Shown here piece by piece: positions 46,982-62,000 of a DNA stretch of 64,000 nucleotides. The stretch is from Chionoecetes opilio. Its lineage: Eukaryota > Arthropoda > Malacostraca > Decapoda > Majidae. How positions within the stretch are numbered: the first letter of the stretch is position 1; every line of letters begins with the position of its first letter. The notes under the pieces were generated by a model, which saw only the letters and a program-made list of their open reading frames with translations, made no database searches and was not told the origin of the DNA. Position numbers and translations under genes: made by a program. The stretch is from NCBI GenBank assembly GCA_016584305.1, contig JACEEZ010016411.1, positions 1-64,000 of the forward strand. Reading direction: 5' to 3'.

Positions 46982-49900
46982 ACGGTATATTGCAAGCGTT
47001 TTTTATAGTTTCTTCTAATCTGTAGCGTTATTGTATATATACAAGTAGTTTTACTTATTATATTGCTATAAACCCATAAAATTTAGTGTTTTCAATGATA
47101 TTAGCTATTTATCGGTGATATATAGCTGTTTTCCTACAAATTAAAGTTTAAAATCCTCTTTTTAGAATAATTTGCACGTATAAGTAGCTTATATTACATT
47201 AAGCTATTAAATAGAAGAGTAAGAGGTTATTTATTGTTATATAACGGTTTATTGCAAGCGTTTTTCATAGTTTCTTCTAAACTGTACCGTTATTGTATAT
47301 ATACAAGTAGTTTTACTTATTATATTGCTATAAACCCATAAAATGTAGTGTTTTCAATGATTTTAGCTAGTTATCAGTGATATATAGCTGTTTTCCTACA
47401 AATTGAAGTATAAAATCCTCTTTTTAGAATAATTTGCACCTATAAGTAGCTTACATTACATTAAGCTATTAAATAGAAGAGTAAGAGGTTATTTATTGTG
47501 ATATAACGGTATATTGCAAGCGTTTTTCATAGTTTCTTGTAAACTGTAGCGTTATTGTATATATACAAGTAGTTTTACTTATCATATTGCTATAAACCCA
47601 TAAAATGTAGTGTTCTCAATGATATTAGCAATTTATCGGTGATATATAGCTGTTTTCCTACAAATTGAAGAATACAATCCTTTTTTTAGAATAATTTACA
47701 CCTGGTAAGTAGCTTACATTACATTAAGCTAATAAAGTAGAAGAGAAGAGGTTTCATTTATTTGTGGATTACACGGTATATTGCAAGGTTTTTTCATAGT
47801 TTTCTTGTGTAAACTGTAGCGGTTATTGTCTACAGTAGTTTTTACTTATATATTGCTATAAAAACCCTTTAAATGTAGTGTTTTCAATTGGATTAATTAG
47901 CTATTTATCGGTGATATATAGGTTAATTTTCCTACAAATTGGAAGTATAAAAAATAAAATCTTTTTAGATTGAATTGCACCTATAAAAGTAGCTTACATT
48001 ACATGAAGGTATTAAAAAATAGAAGAGTAAGAGGATATTTATTGTGATATAACAGTTATATTGCAAGCGTTTTTTGCATAGTTTCTTCTAAAAACGGTAA
48101 GGCGTTTATTGTATATATCCAAGTAGTTTTTACTTTTTGATATATTTGCAAATAAAAAAAACCCATTAAAAATGTAGTGGTTTTCAAATGATTATTTAGT
48201 ATTATCGGTGATATATAGGTGTGTTCCAAACAAAATTGAAAGTATTATAAAATTCCTCTGTTTAGACTTATTTGCACCTATAAAAGTAGCTTACTTTACA
48301 TTTAAGCTATTAAATAAAAGGGAGTAAGCGGTTATCTATTGGGATTAAAAAACGGTATATGCAAGCGTTTTTCATAGGTTTCTTTCTTAAAAACGTGTAC
48401 CGTTATTGGTATATATACAAAGTAGTTTACTTATTATTAATTGCTATAAAAACCATTAAAAAGGTAGTGTTTTCAATGATTTTAGCTAGTTACTCAGTGA
48501 TATATAGCGTTTTTCCTACAAAGGAAGTACAAAATCCTCTTTTTAGAAATAATGTGCAACCTATAAGTCAGCTATACATTAACATTAAGCTATTAAATAG
48601 AAAGGAGTAAGAGGGGTATTTTATTGTGGATATAAAGGGTATATTGCAATTCGGTTTTTCATAAGTTTCTTGTAAAACTGTAGCGTTATGGTATATATAC
48701 AAAGTAGGTTTTAACTTATCATATTTGCTAAAACCCTTTAAAATGTAGTGTTTCAATTGATTATAGCTATTTAAATCGGGATATATAAGCTGTTTTCCTT
48801 ACAAAAATTGAAAGTTATAAAATAATCTCTTTAGATTAATTTGGCACTTAAAAGGTAGCTTACATACATTAAGGTATTAATAATAGCTGTTTTCATACAA
48901 AGTGAAGTAATATAATCTTTTTTTTAGAATAATATGCCAACCTATAAGTAGCTTACATTTACATTAAGCTAATAAAAATAGAAAGAGCAAGAGGTTATTT
49001 ATTGTGATATAAACGGTATATTGCAAGCGGTTTTTATTAATTTCTTGTAAAAAAACCGTAGCGGTATTGTATATATACAAGTGTTTACTATATATTGGCT
49101 ATAAGAAAACCCATAAAAAGTTGTGTTTTCAATGATTTTAAGCTAGTTATCAGTGATATAACGCTATGTTCCTACAAAAAATTTAAGTATATAAAATACT
49201 TTTTTTAGAATAAAAATTTAACCTCTAGGAGGCTTACATTACAGTAAAAAGCTATTAAATAGAGAGTAAAATGGGGTATTTATTGTGATATAAAAACGGT
49301 ATATGCAAAGCGTTTTTTCATAGTTTCTTTCTCAAAACGTTAGCGGTATTGTATTATATACAAGTAGTTTTACTTACTATATTGGTATATAAAAAACCCA
49401 TAAAATGTAGTGTTTTTTCACTTGAAATAAGCTATTTATCGGTGAATATAGCTGTTTTCCTAACAAATTGATGTCTAAATCCTCTTTTAGAATTAATTTG
49501 CACCTATAAGTAGCGCTACATTACTTTAAGCTATTAAATAGAAGAGTAAGAGGTTATTTAATTGTTATAACGGTATATTTGCAAGCGTTTTCATCATTTC
49601 TTCTAAACTGTAGCGTTATTTATTGATATAAAGTAGTTTTACTTATCATATTGCTTAAACCCTAAATGTAGTGTTTTCAATGATTTATGCTAATTTATGG
49701 GGATATATAGCTGTTTTCCTACAAATTGAAGATACAATCCTTTTGTAAATAATTTACACCTATAAGTAGCTACATTACATTAAGCTAATTAAATAGAAGA
49801 GGAGGTTATTTATTGGATATAACGGTATATTGCAAGAGTTTTATAGTTTCTTTAAACTGTAGTTATTGTATACAATAGTTTTTATTACATTTGCTATTAA

Positions 49901-52185
49901 ACCCTTAAAATGTAGTTGTTTCCATATATTAGTAGTATATGGTGATATAAGCTATTTTCCTACAAATTGAAGTATAAAATAATCTTTTTAGATTAAGTTG
50001 CACCTATAAGTAGCTTACATTACATTAAGCTAATAAATAGAAGAGTAAGAGGTTATTTATTGTGATATAACGGTATATTGCAGGCGTTTTTCATAGTTTC
50101 TTGTAAACTGTAGCGTTATTGTATATATACAAGTAGTTTTACTTATCATATTGCTATAAACCCATAAAATGTAGTGTTTTCAATGATATTAGCTATTTAT
50201 CGGTGATATATAGCTGTTTTCCTACAAATTGAAGTATACAATCCTTTTTTTATAATAATTTGCACCTATAAGTAGCTTACATTACATTAAGCTAATAAAT
50301 AGAAGAGTAAGAGGTTATTTATTGTGATATAACGGTATATTGCGAGCGTTTTTTATAGTTTCTTGTAAATTGTAGCGTTATTGTATATATAAAAGTAGTT
50401 TTATTTATAGTGCTATAACCCATAAAAGTAGTTTTTTTCAATGATTTTAGCTAGTTATCAGTGATTTTAAGCTTTTTTTTCCTAAAAATTGAAGTGTAAA
50501 ATCCTTTTTTTAGAATAATTTGCCTAAAAGTAGCTTAAATTTATTAAGCTTTTAAATAAGAGTAAGGGCTTAATTGTGATAAAAACGGTATATGCAAGCG
50601 TTTTTCATATTTCTTGTAAACTGTACTTTATTGTATAAACAAGTATTTTTTATTTATCATTTTGCAAAAAAACCAAAAAATGTGGGTTTTTTAAATGATT
50701 TTAGTATTATCGGTGAATATAGCTTTTTTTCCACAATTGAAGTATCAACCCTTTTTTTTTTAAATAATTTGCCCTATATGTGTTAATTAATTAAGCAAAA
50801 AATAAAAGAGTGAGGTTTTTTAATGTGATGTAATGGTATATTGCAAGCTTTTTTTCATAGTTTCTTGAAATTTTGTACGTTATTGTATAATACAATAGTT
50901 TTACTTAAAATTGCTATAAAACCCAAAAATTAGTGTTCTCAATGATATTGCAATTTACGGTGATATATAGTTTTTTCTACAATTGAAAAAACAACCTTTT
51001 TTTAGAATAATTTAAACCGTAAGTAGTTACATTACATTAAGCTAATAAATAAAAGAGAAGGGGTTTCATTTATTTTGATATAACGGTATATTGAAAGAGT
51101 TTTTCATAGTTTTTTTAAATGTAGCTTTTTGTATAAAGAGTTTATTTTTAAATTGCTAAAAACCCTTTAAATGTAGTGTTTTAATGAATAGCTTTTTTCG
51201 GTGATATATAGCTTTTTTCCTAAAAATTGAAGTATAAAAAAATTTTTTAGATTAATTTGCATATAAGTAGTTTACATTACTTTAAGGTATTAAATAGAGA
51301 GTAAGAGGAATTTTTGTGATATAAACGGAAATTTTGCAAGCGTTTTATAGTTTTTCTAAAACTGTATTATTGTATTATACAAGTAGTGTAATTATTTTAT
51401 TCAAAAAACCCCATAAAAGTAGTGTTTTAAATAAATTTGCTATTTATCGGTGATAATTGTTTCCAACAAAATTGAAGTATAAAATCCTCTTTTTAGAAAA
51501 ATTTGCCCCTTAAGTAGCTTACATTACATTAACTTTTCAAAAAAAGGTAAGAGGTTTTTTATTGTATAAAACGTTATTGCAAGCTTTTTTATATTTTCTT
51601 CTAAACTGTACCGTTAGTATATGTACAAGAGTTTTACTTATTATATTCTATAAACCCTAAAAGGTAGTTTTTTCAATGTTTTTAGTAGTTATCATGATAT
51701 ATAGCTGTTTTTCCCTACAAAGAAGTATAAAATCCTTTTTTTAGAATAATTGCCCCTATAAGTAGCTTACTTTACATTAAGTATAAATAGAAGAGAAAGA
51801 GGAAAATTTTTGTAAATAACGGTATATTGAAAGCGTTTTTCTGTTTCTTTTTAAACTGTGCGTTATTGTATATATACAATATTTTTACTTTTTTCATATT
51901 TAAAAAAACCCAAAAAATTAGGTTTTTAAGGGATTTATCTATTTATCGGGATATATAGCTTTTTTCCTAAAAATTGATGTAAAAACCTTCTTTTTAGAAT
52001 AAATGCCCCTTTAAAGTACTTCTTAATTAACTTTTAAATAGAAAGTAAGGGGTTTATTTATTGTGATATGGGTATATTGGGCGTTTTTTCATAGTTTCTT
52101 TAAATGTAGCGTTATTGTATATATACACGTAGTTTTAATTAATATTGCATAAACCATAAAAGTGTTTTTTTAAAATTATTTTATG
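46982..52185 (+). repeat. A-monomer array, mixed quality, with a short unit
   Basis: About twenty monomers. 46982-47600 is clean and matches 13500-14150, while 50000-50380 is another clean island. From about 47640 inserted bases dominate, and from about 50390 stretched homopolymers and drop-outs. A noisy 92 bp-type unit lies near 48870. The open frames at 48359-48610, 48568-48756 and 50592-50786 are monomer-derived and start at the repeated TATGCAAGCG segment. Confidence 0.82.
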
Positions 52186-52970
52186 TTATCAGTAAAGGGT
52201 TTTGGTTTTTTTTTACAAATTGAAGTATTTTCTTTATATCTGAGCTAAATATTTTTATTTTTGCTAAACTATATTTTAAAAAATTTAAATAAAAAAAAAT
52301 ATGTTTTTTTCAAAAATTTAGATATAAATTTTTAATCTTAAAAATAATGTTTTTTAAAGTTTTTAAATGTTTTTTTTGACGGTAAAAAATGTCGAAATTT
52401 GACAGTATTCAGCATTTTTTACAAACTTTTTTAACAATGTTTGAGCAAAAATATTATTTTTCAGAAATTTGGGTATCAATTTTAATTTTAAAAAACAACT
52501 TTTTTTTTAAGTTTTTTTTTAAAGTATTTTTGAAAGCCTAAAAAAATTGAAATTGAATTTTTCAGCACTTTACACAATTTATATGACAAAATTTTTAGCT
52601 TAAAATATGTTTGTCATGAAAATTTTTGTTTTCAATTTTTTCTTAAAAAAAAAACGTTTTTTTTAAATGTTTAATGTATTTTGAAGATCTAAAAAAATGT
52701 CGAAAAATTTACATTTTCAGGCTTTTTTTTTGATAGAGAAATTCAAAATGTGGAATTTAGTTGTTTTTTGTTAGAAAATGCTATTTTAACTACTCTAAGC
52801 TTGTAATAGGGGTTTGAGACTCTGTATTGTTACAATTGTATATTTTACGTGTTTTTTTATAGTTTCTTCTTAATTGTGGTGTTATATATTTAATAGAAGG
52901 GATTTCCCTTTTGATAATGCTTTTACCTCAAAATATGTTTTTTTAAGTTTTTAGTATTTTTCGGTGATAT
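52186..52970 (+). repeat. B2-C2 cassette, homopolymer-inflated
   Basis: B2 is about 52190-52730, with three units in which A and T runs are stretched. C2 starts with GATAGAGAAATTC near 52735 and carries CTCTAAGCTTGTAATAGG and GTTTGAGACTCTG. Confidence 0.82.
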
Positions 52971-55900
52971 ATAGCTGTTTTCCTACAAATTTAAGTAAAA
53001 ATCCTCTTTTTTGAATAATTTTTCACCTATAAGAGCTTTTCAACATTAAGCTATTAAATAGAAGAGTAAGAGGGTTTTTTATTGTGTATAATGGTATATT
53101 GCAAGCGTTTTTCATAGTTTCTTTTAACTGTAGCGTTATTGAATTAACAATATTTACTTTCCTATTGTATAAACCCAAAAATGTAGTTTTTCAATGATAT
53201 TAGCTATTTATCGGTAATTTTAGTTTTTTTCTACAAAGAAGTATAAAATCCCCTTTTTAGAATAATTTGCACCCATAAATAGTACTTACATTAAGCTATT
53301 AAAAAAAGAAGAGTAAAAAGGTTTTTTTTGGGATTTTTAACGGTGTTGCAAGCGTTTTTCATGTTTCTTCTAAACGTAGCGTTATTGTAATATACAAGTT
53401 GTTTTACTTAAATTTGCATAAAAACCCCTAAAATTTTTGGGTTTTCAAGATATTACTATTTTTCGGTGATATAAGCTGTTTTCCCCAAAATTGAAGTATA
53501 AAATCCTCTTTTTTTGAATAATTTTTCACCTATAAGTAGCTTACATTACTTAAGCATTAAATAGAAGAGTAAGAGGTTTATTATTTTGGGAAAAACGGTA
53601 TATTTCAAACTTTTTTCATAGTTTCTTGTAAAAATTTAGGTTTTTGTAATATACAAATTTTTTCTTTTTCATATTGCTAAAACCCTTAAAATGTTTTGTG
53701 TTTTCAATGATATTATATTTCGGGGATATATAGCTGTTTTCCCACAAATTGAAGAAAAATAATCTCTTTTGATTAATTTTTTCACCTATAAGTAGTTACA
53801 TTACATTAAGGGATTTTAAAAAATACTGTTTTCCTACAAAAGAAGTTTAATTTTTTTTTGAATAATATGCACCTATAAGTAGCTTACATTTCATTAAGCT
53901 AATAAATAGAAGAGCAAGAGGTTATTTTTTGTGAATAACGGTAAAATTTTCAAGCGGTTTTCATACTTTTTTGTAAACCGTAGGTTTTGTAATATCAAGT
54001 AGTTTTACTTTTATTGCTATAAACCCATAAAAAGTTGTGTTTTCAATATTTTAGTAGTTTTCAGTGATATAAAAGCTTTTTCCCACAAATTTAAGTTTAA
54101 AAAAACCTTTTTTTTTGAATAAATTTGCACCTATAAGTAGCTTTACATTTCATTTAAAATTAAATGAAGAGTAAAAGGGTTTTATTGTGAATAACGGTAT
54201 TTGGGAAGCTTTTTCATAGTTTCTTTTAAAACTGTAGCGTTATTGATATAAAAAGTAGTTTTACAATTATATTGCTATAAATTCATAATATGTAGTGTTT
54301 TTAATGATTTTTTGTAGTTTTCATGATATAAGCTGTTTTCCTACAAATTTAAGTAAAAAAAATTTCCCCTTTTTTGAATAATTTTCACCTTAAGTGCTTA
54401 AAATTACATTAACTAAAATAGAAGAGAAGAGGTTATTTTTGTGTATAACGGTATATTGCAACGTTTTTCATAGTTTTTTTTAAACGTAGCGTATTTATAT
54501 AACAAGTATTTTACTTATTTTTAAATTTCTATAAAAACCCTAAAATGTAGTTTTTCAATGATTTTTGAAGTTATCGTGAAAAAGCGTTTTCCCACAAATT
54601 TGGGGTATAAAATCCTCTTTTTTTTTTCAAAAATTTTCACCTAGAAGTAACTTTTTTTTCATTAAACTATTTAAAAAGTAGTGTAGGGGGTTTTTTATTG
54701 TGATATAAGGTATATTGCAAGCGTTTTTTTTTAAATTTTTTTAATTATAGCGCTATTGTATAATCAAAATATTTTTTTTATTTATTGCTATAAACCCCAT
54801 AAAATTAGTTTTCAAAGATATTAGTATTTATCGGTGGATATATAGCAGTTTTCCCAAAAATTAAAGTTTAAAGTCCTCTTTTTAGAATAATTTGCAGTAT
54901 AAGTCTTTTTATTAATTAAACTATTTAAAAAGAAGGAAAGAGGTTATTTTTGTTATATAACGGTTTATTGCAAGCGTTTTTCAAAGTTCTTCTAAACTGT
55001 AGCAATAGTAATATACAAGTAGTTTTTCTTTAATATTGTATAAACCCATAAAAGTAGTGTTTTCAAGATTTTAGCTAGTTTTTCAGTGAATATACTGTTT
55101 TTTCCTACAAAATTTAAGTATAAAATCCTTTTTTAGTATAATTTTTCACCTATAAGTAGCTTTCAAATTAAGCTAATAAAAAGAAAGTAAGAGGTTTTTA
55201 TTGTGAATAAGGATATTGCAGGGGTTTTTATAGTTTCTTGAAACTTTAGCGTTTTTGTATTATACGTAGTTTTTTCTTTTCTATTTCTATAAACCCAAAA
55301 AAGTAGTGTTTTCAATGAAATTTGTATTTACGGTGATAAAGTGTTTTTTCCCACAAAATGAAGTATACAATCCCTTTTTTTAAAATAATTTGCACCTATA
55401 AGTAGCTTACATTCCCTTTTAAAAATAAATAGAAATAAAAGGTTTTTTATTGGATTTTAACGGATATTGCGAGCGTTTTTTATAGTTTTTTGAAATTGTA
55501 GCGTTTTTGTATATATAAAGTAGTTTTAATTATTTTATTGCCTATAAACCCATAAATCAGTGTTTTTTAAAGATTTAGTTTGTTTTCTGATTATAGCATT
55601 TTCCTACAAATTTAAGTTTGAATCCTTTTTTGAAAATTTGCACCTACAAGTGCTTACATTTCATTAAGCTATTAAAAAGAAGAGTAAAAGGTTATTTTTT
55701 TGCTGTAATGGTATATTGCAAGCGTTTTTTCATAAGTTTCATGTAAACTTAGCGTGATTGGTATATAACAAGTAGTTTTGTAACTTATCATATTGCTACA
55801 ACCCATTAACATAGTATGTTTTCAATGATATTGCTATTGATCGGTGATATATAGCTGTTTTCCTACAAATTGAAGCAATAAAAAATCCTCTTTTTAGAAA

Positions 55901-58275
55901 TAATTTTGCACCTATTAAGTGGCTTACATTACATTAAGCTATTAAATAACGTGAAAGTAAGAGGTTATTTATTGTGATATAACTGTAGTATTGGCAAGCG
56001 TTTTTTTTCATAGTTTCTTCTAACTATAAGCGTTATTGTATATAATACAAGTAGTTTTACTTATTATATTCTATAAACCCATAAAATGTAGTGTTTTCAA
56101 TGATTTTAGCTAGTTATTCAGTGATATATAGCTGCTTTCCTCCCTACAAATTGCAGTATAAATTCCTCTTTTTAGAAATTTGCACCTATAAGTAGCTTAC
56201 ATTACATTAAGCATTAAATATAGAAGATAGAAGGTTATTTACTTGTGATATAACGGTATATTGCACGCGTTTTTCATAGTTGCTTGTAAATGTAGCGTTT
56301 TGTATATATATAAGTAGTTTTACTTATTATAGTGCTATAAACCCATAAAATGTAGTGTTTTTTCAATGATTTTACTAGTTATCAGTGATATATAGCCTGT
56401 TTTTCCTACAAATTGAAGTGTAAAATCCTTTTTTTAGAATAATTTGCCCTGTAAGGTAGCTAAATATCTTAAGCTATTAAATAAGAGTAAAAGGTTATAT
56501 ATTGTGATATTTAAAAAACCCTGTTTAAAAAAAAAACAAAAAAAAAAAAAAAATATTGCAGCGTTTTTCATATGTTCTGGTAAACTGTTAGCGTTATTGT
56601 ACATATAAGTATTTTTACTTATCATATGCATAAACCCTTAAATGTAGTGTTTTAATGATATTAGCTATTTTCGGTGATATATATGCTGTTTTCCCTACAA
56701 ATTGACGTATACATTCCTTTTTTTTTAAAAAAATTATTTGCACCTATATGTAGCTTACATACATTAATGCAAATATAGACAGAGTAGAGTTATTTAATGT
56801 GATGTATTGGTATATTGCAAGCGTTTTTCTAGTCTTTCTTTCAAACTGTAGCGTTATTGTTATATACAGTAGGTTTTAACTTAGCCATATTTGCTATAAA
56901 CCCATAAAATGTAGTGTTCTCAATGTATTGCAATTTATCGGTGATATATAGCTGTTTTCCTACAAATTGACGAATACAGAATCCTTTTTTTTAGAATAAT
57001 TTTTACACCTGTAAAGTAGCTTACCTTACATTAAGCAATAAATAGAAGAGTAAGAGGTCATTTATTGTGATATAACGGTATCTTGCAAGAGTTTTTTTCA
57101 TAGTTTCTTGTAAACTGTAGCGTTTATTGTATACAAGTAGTTTTTACTTAATCATATTGCTATAAACCCCTTTAATGTAGTGTTTTCAATTTATTAGCTA
57201 TTTATCGGTGATATATAAGCTATTTTCCTACAAATTGAAGTATAAAATAATCTTTTTAGATTAATTTGCACCTTTAAGTAGCTTACATTACATTAAGTTA
57301 TTAAATAGCAAGTAAGAGGATATTATTGTGATATAACGGTATCTTGCAAGCGTTTTTTTCATAGTTTCTTCTAAACTGTAGCGTTAGTGTATATATGCCG
57401 TAGTTTTTACTTATTATATTGGCAATAAACCCATAAATGTAGTGTTTTCAATGATATTAGCTGATTTAACGGGTGGATATATCAGCTGTTTTTCCAACAT
57501 TGAAGTAGACAATCCTCTTTTAGAATAATTTGCACCTATAAGTAGCTTACTTACCTTAAGCTAATTCACTAAAAGAGTAAGAGGTTTATTTATTGTGATA
57601 AAACGGTATATTGCAAGCGTTTTTTCATAGTTTCTTCTAACTGTACCGTTATTGTATCTATACAAAAAGTAGTTTATACTTTTATATCTTGCTATAAACC
57701 CATAACAGGTATGTGTTTTCAATGATTTTAGCTAGTTATCGTAGGATTATGCTGTTTTCCTACAAATTGAAAAGTATAAAATCCTCTTTTAAGAATAATT
57801 TGCACCTATAAGTAGCTTACAATTACATTGAAGCATAAATAGAAGAGTAAGAGGTTTATTTATTGTGATATAACGGTATATTGCCAAGCGTTTTCATATT
57901 TCTGTAAACTGTAAGCGTTATTGTATATATACAGTGTTTTCTTATCCTATTGCTATAACCCATAAAATGTAGTGTTTTTAATGATATTATCTATTTATCC
58001 GGTGATATATAGCTGTTTTCCCCCTACAAATTGAATGTAAAAATCGTCTTTGTAGCATAATATGCACCTATAAGTATCTTACATTACATTAAGCTATTAA
58101 TAGAAAGTAATATGTTTATTTAATTTGGTGATATAACGGTATATTGCAGGCGTTTTTCATAGTTTCTTGTAAACTGTAGCGTTTATATGTATATATAGCA
58201 CGTAAGTTTTACTTATCATATTGTACATATAACCCATAAAAATGTAGTGTTTTCAATTATTTTTTACTAGTTATC
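52971..58275 (+). repeat. A-monomer array, noisy
   Basis: About twenty monomers with a short 92 bp-type unit near 53815. At 56511-56553 a run of A with a single C and ACCCTGTTT replaces the expected AACGGTATATTGC segment. The error style changes near 55700, from stretched homopolymers to inserted bases. Confidence 0.8.
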
Positions 58276-59090
58276 AGTGAAGTGTTTTTTTTTCTACAAA
58301 TGTGAAGTATATTTCTTTATATCTGTAGCTAAATAGCTTTTTATATTTGCTACAAATCTATATTTACAAAATTAATAGCTAAAAATATGTATTTTTCATG
58401 AATTTAGATATCACTTTTAATCTTAAAATAATGTTTTTTTCAAGTATTTTAATGTATTTTGACAGGGCTAATAATGTCGAAATTTTACAGTAATTCAGCC
58501 ACTTTTAGCACAACTACTATATTTAACAATGTTATGAAGGGCTAAAAAATATGTATTTTTCATGACAATTTAGGTATCAATTTGTGTTAATCTAAAAAAA
58601 CAACGTTTTTTCCAAGTTTTTTATGTATTTTTGAAAGCCTAAAAAAATTGTCGAAATATGACATTATTCAGCCACTTTTACACAATTATATAGGAACAAT
58701 ATTATGAGCTTAAAATATGTATTAGTCATGAATTTATGTATCACTTTTTATTCTTTACACACAAGTTTTTTCAAGTGTTTTAATGATTTTTGAAGATCTA
58801 AAAAATGTCGAAATTGACATTATTCATTCCTTTTTTTGATAGAGAAATTCAAAATGTGGAATTTAGTTGTTTTCGTTAGAAATGTATTTTAAACTACTCT
58901 AAGCTTGTAATAGGATTTTTGAGACTCTGGTATTGTGATACAATTGTATATTATAATACTTGTTTTTCATAGTTTTTTCTTTCTTAATTGTGGTGTTAAT
59001 CATTATGAAGTATTTACCTTTATGATATGCATTAGCCCCTCAACTTCTGTTCTTTTCAATGTTTTTTTAGCTAGTTATCGTGAAATAGCT
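58276..59090 (+). repeat. B2-C2 cassette, noisy
   Basis: B2 is about 58280-58830 with recognisable CATGAA cores near 58400, 58560 and 58727. C2 is about 58835-59090, with GATAGAGAAATTC and a distorted GTATTTACCTTTATGATA. An open frame on the plus strand at 58935-59132 lies across C2 and is not a gene. Confidence 0.84.
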
Positions 59091-62000
59091 GTTTTCCACA
59101 AATGGAAGTATAAAATCCTCTTTTTAGAATAATTTGCACCTATAAGTAGATTACATTACATTAAGCTACTAATAAAAGTAAGAGGTTTTTATTTATTTTG
59201 ATACTCTGGTATATTGAAGCGTTTTTCGATAGTTTCTTGTAAACTGTGCGTTATTGTATATATAACAAGGAGTTCTACTTTCTCTATTGCTTAAACCCAT
59301 TAAAATGTAGTGTTTTCAATGATATTAGCTTATTTATCGGGTATATATACTGTTTTCCTACAAATTCAAGTATAAATCCTCTTTTTAGAATTAATTTTGG
59401 CAACCTATAGTAGCTTACATTCATTAAGCTATTAAATAGACGAGTAAGAGTATTTATGTGATATACCGGTGTGATTGCAAGCGTTTTTTCATAGTTTCTT
59501 CATACTGGTAGCGTTTAATTGTAATATATCAAGTAGTTTTACTATCATATTGCTATAAACCCATAAATGTAGTGTTTTCAATGATATTAGCTATTTAATC
59601 GGTGATATATAGCTGTGTTTCCTACAATTGAGTATAAATCCTCTTTTTTTAGAATATTTGGCACCTATAAGTAGCTTAACATTACATTTAGCTATTAAAT
59701 AGAAGAGTAAGAGGTTTTTATTGTGATATAACGGTGATATTCAGCGTTTTTCATAGTTTCTTGTAACTGTAGCGTTAATTGTAATATATACAGTAGTTTT
59801 ATTATCATATTGCTAAAACCCTTAAAAATGGAAGTGTTTTCAATGATATTATCTATTTAATCGGTGATATATAGCTGTTTTCCTACAAATTGAAGTATAA
59901 AATAATCTCTTTAGATATAATTTGCACCTATAAAAGTAGCTTACATAGCATGAGGTATTAAATACTAAGCTGTTTTTCCTACAAATTGAAGTATTATCTT
60001 TTTTAGAATAAAGCACCTATAAGTAGCTTACATTACATTAGCTAATACATAGAAGAGCAAAGGTTATTTTATTGTGTATAACGGTAATATTGCAAGCGTT
60101 TTTTCATACTTTCTTGTAACCGTAGCCGTTATTGTGATATATACAAGTAGTTTTACTTATTATAGTTGCTATAAACCCATAAAATGTTGTGTTTTCAATG
60201 ATTTTAGGGCTAGTTATATGATGATCTACTATTTTTCCTACAAAGTGAAGTATAAAAATCCTTTTTTAGATATTCCACCTAGTAAGTAGCTTACATTGCA
60301 TTAATCTATTAAATAGAAGAGTAAATGTGGTATTTATTGTGATAGTACGGGTCTATTGCAAGCGTTTTTCATAGGTTCTTTTAAACTGTAGCGTTTATTG
60401 TAATATATACCAAGTAGTTTTAACTTACAATATTGGTATAACACCCATAAAATGTCGTAGTTTCAATGGATATTAGCTATTTATCGGTGAGATATAGCTG
60501 TTTTTCCTACAAAGTGATGTATAAAATCCTCTTTTAGAATACTTTGCACCTATAATTAGCTTACATTACTTTAAGCTATTAAATAGAAGAGTAATAGGTT
60601 ATTAATCTGATATAACGTATATTTGCAAAGCTTTTTCATAGTTTCTTTCTAAACTGTAGCGTTATTTTGTCTATATACAAGTAGTTTTACTTATCATATT
60701 GCTAATAAACCCTAAAAATGTAGTGTTTTTTCATGATATTAGCAAATTTATTCGGTGATATATAGCTGTTTTCCTACAATTGAAGATACAATCCTTTGTT
60801 AGACTAATTCCACCTATATTAGCTTACATTACATTAAGCTATAAATAGAAGAGGAAGAGGGTTTTTATTGTGATATAACGGTATACATTGCAAGAGTTTT
60901 TTCATATTTTCTTGTACTGTAGCGTTTATTGTATACAATAGTTTACTTATCATATTGCTATAAAACCCTTAAAATGTTTAGTGTTTTCAATGATATTGCT
61001 ATATATCGGTTGATATCTAGCTATTTTTTCCTACAATTGAAGAATAAAATAGCTTTTTAGATTAGTTGCCCTATAAGTGTAGCTTACATTACATTAAGCT
61101 AATAAATAGAATAGTAAGAGGTTATTTTTTATTGTGATATAACGCGTATATTGGCGGCGTTTTCATAGTTTTCGTAGTAACTGTACTTATTGTTATTATA
61201 CAAGTATTTTACTTATCATATTGCTATAACACATAACAATGTAGTGTTTTCAATGATAATTATCTATTTATACGGTGACTTATACTGCTGTTTTTTCCTA
61301 CAAATTGAAGTATACACTCCTTTTTTTAGAATAATTTGCAACCTATAAGTAAGCTTAACATTACCATTAAGCTAATAAATAGAAGAGTAAGAGGTTATTT
61401 ATTGTATATAACGGTATTTTCGAGCGTTTTTTTAATAGTTTCTTGTAACTTGGTACGTTTTTTTATTTATACAAGTAGTTTTACTTATTATTTGCTATAA
61501 ACCCGATAATCTAGTGTTTTCAATGATTTTTAGTTTTAGTTATCATGTATATTAGCTATTTTCCTACAAATTGAAGTATAGAATCCTTTTTTTTGAATAA
61601 TTTGCACACGACAAGTAAGCTTACATTACATAAGCTATTAAATAGAAAGTAAGAGGTTATTTATGTAATGTTAATGGTATTAATATTGCCAAGCGTTTTT
61701 CATTAGTTTCTGTAAACGTAGCGGTGATGAATATACCAGTATTTACTCATCATATTGCTAACAAAACCCATACAATGTAGTGTTCATGCTATATTAGCTA
61801 TTTATCGGTGATATATTAGCTGTTTTCCTAACACATTGAAGCATAAAACCTCTTTTTAGAAATAATTTTGCACCTATAAGTGGCTTACATTACATTAAGC
61901 TATTAAATAGAAGAGTTAAGAGGTTATTTATTGTAATTATTAACGGTATATTGCAAGCGCGTTTTTCATAGTTTCTTCTAAACTATGCGTTATTGTTATA

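Noticed and set aside
20617..60289. Scattered 61-87 codon open frames on both strands
   Set aside because: They occur mainly in noisy A monomers, often starting at the repeated TATGCAAGCG or ATGTAG segments. The same monomers in clean form have stops in those frames. They are frameshift products of sequencing errors.
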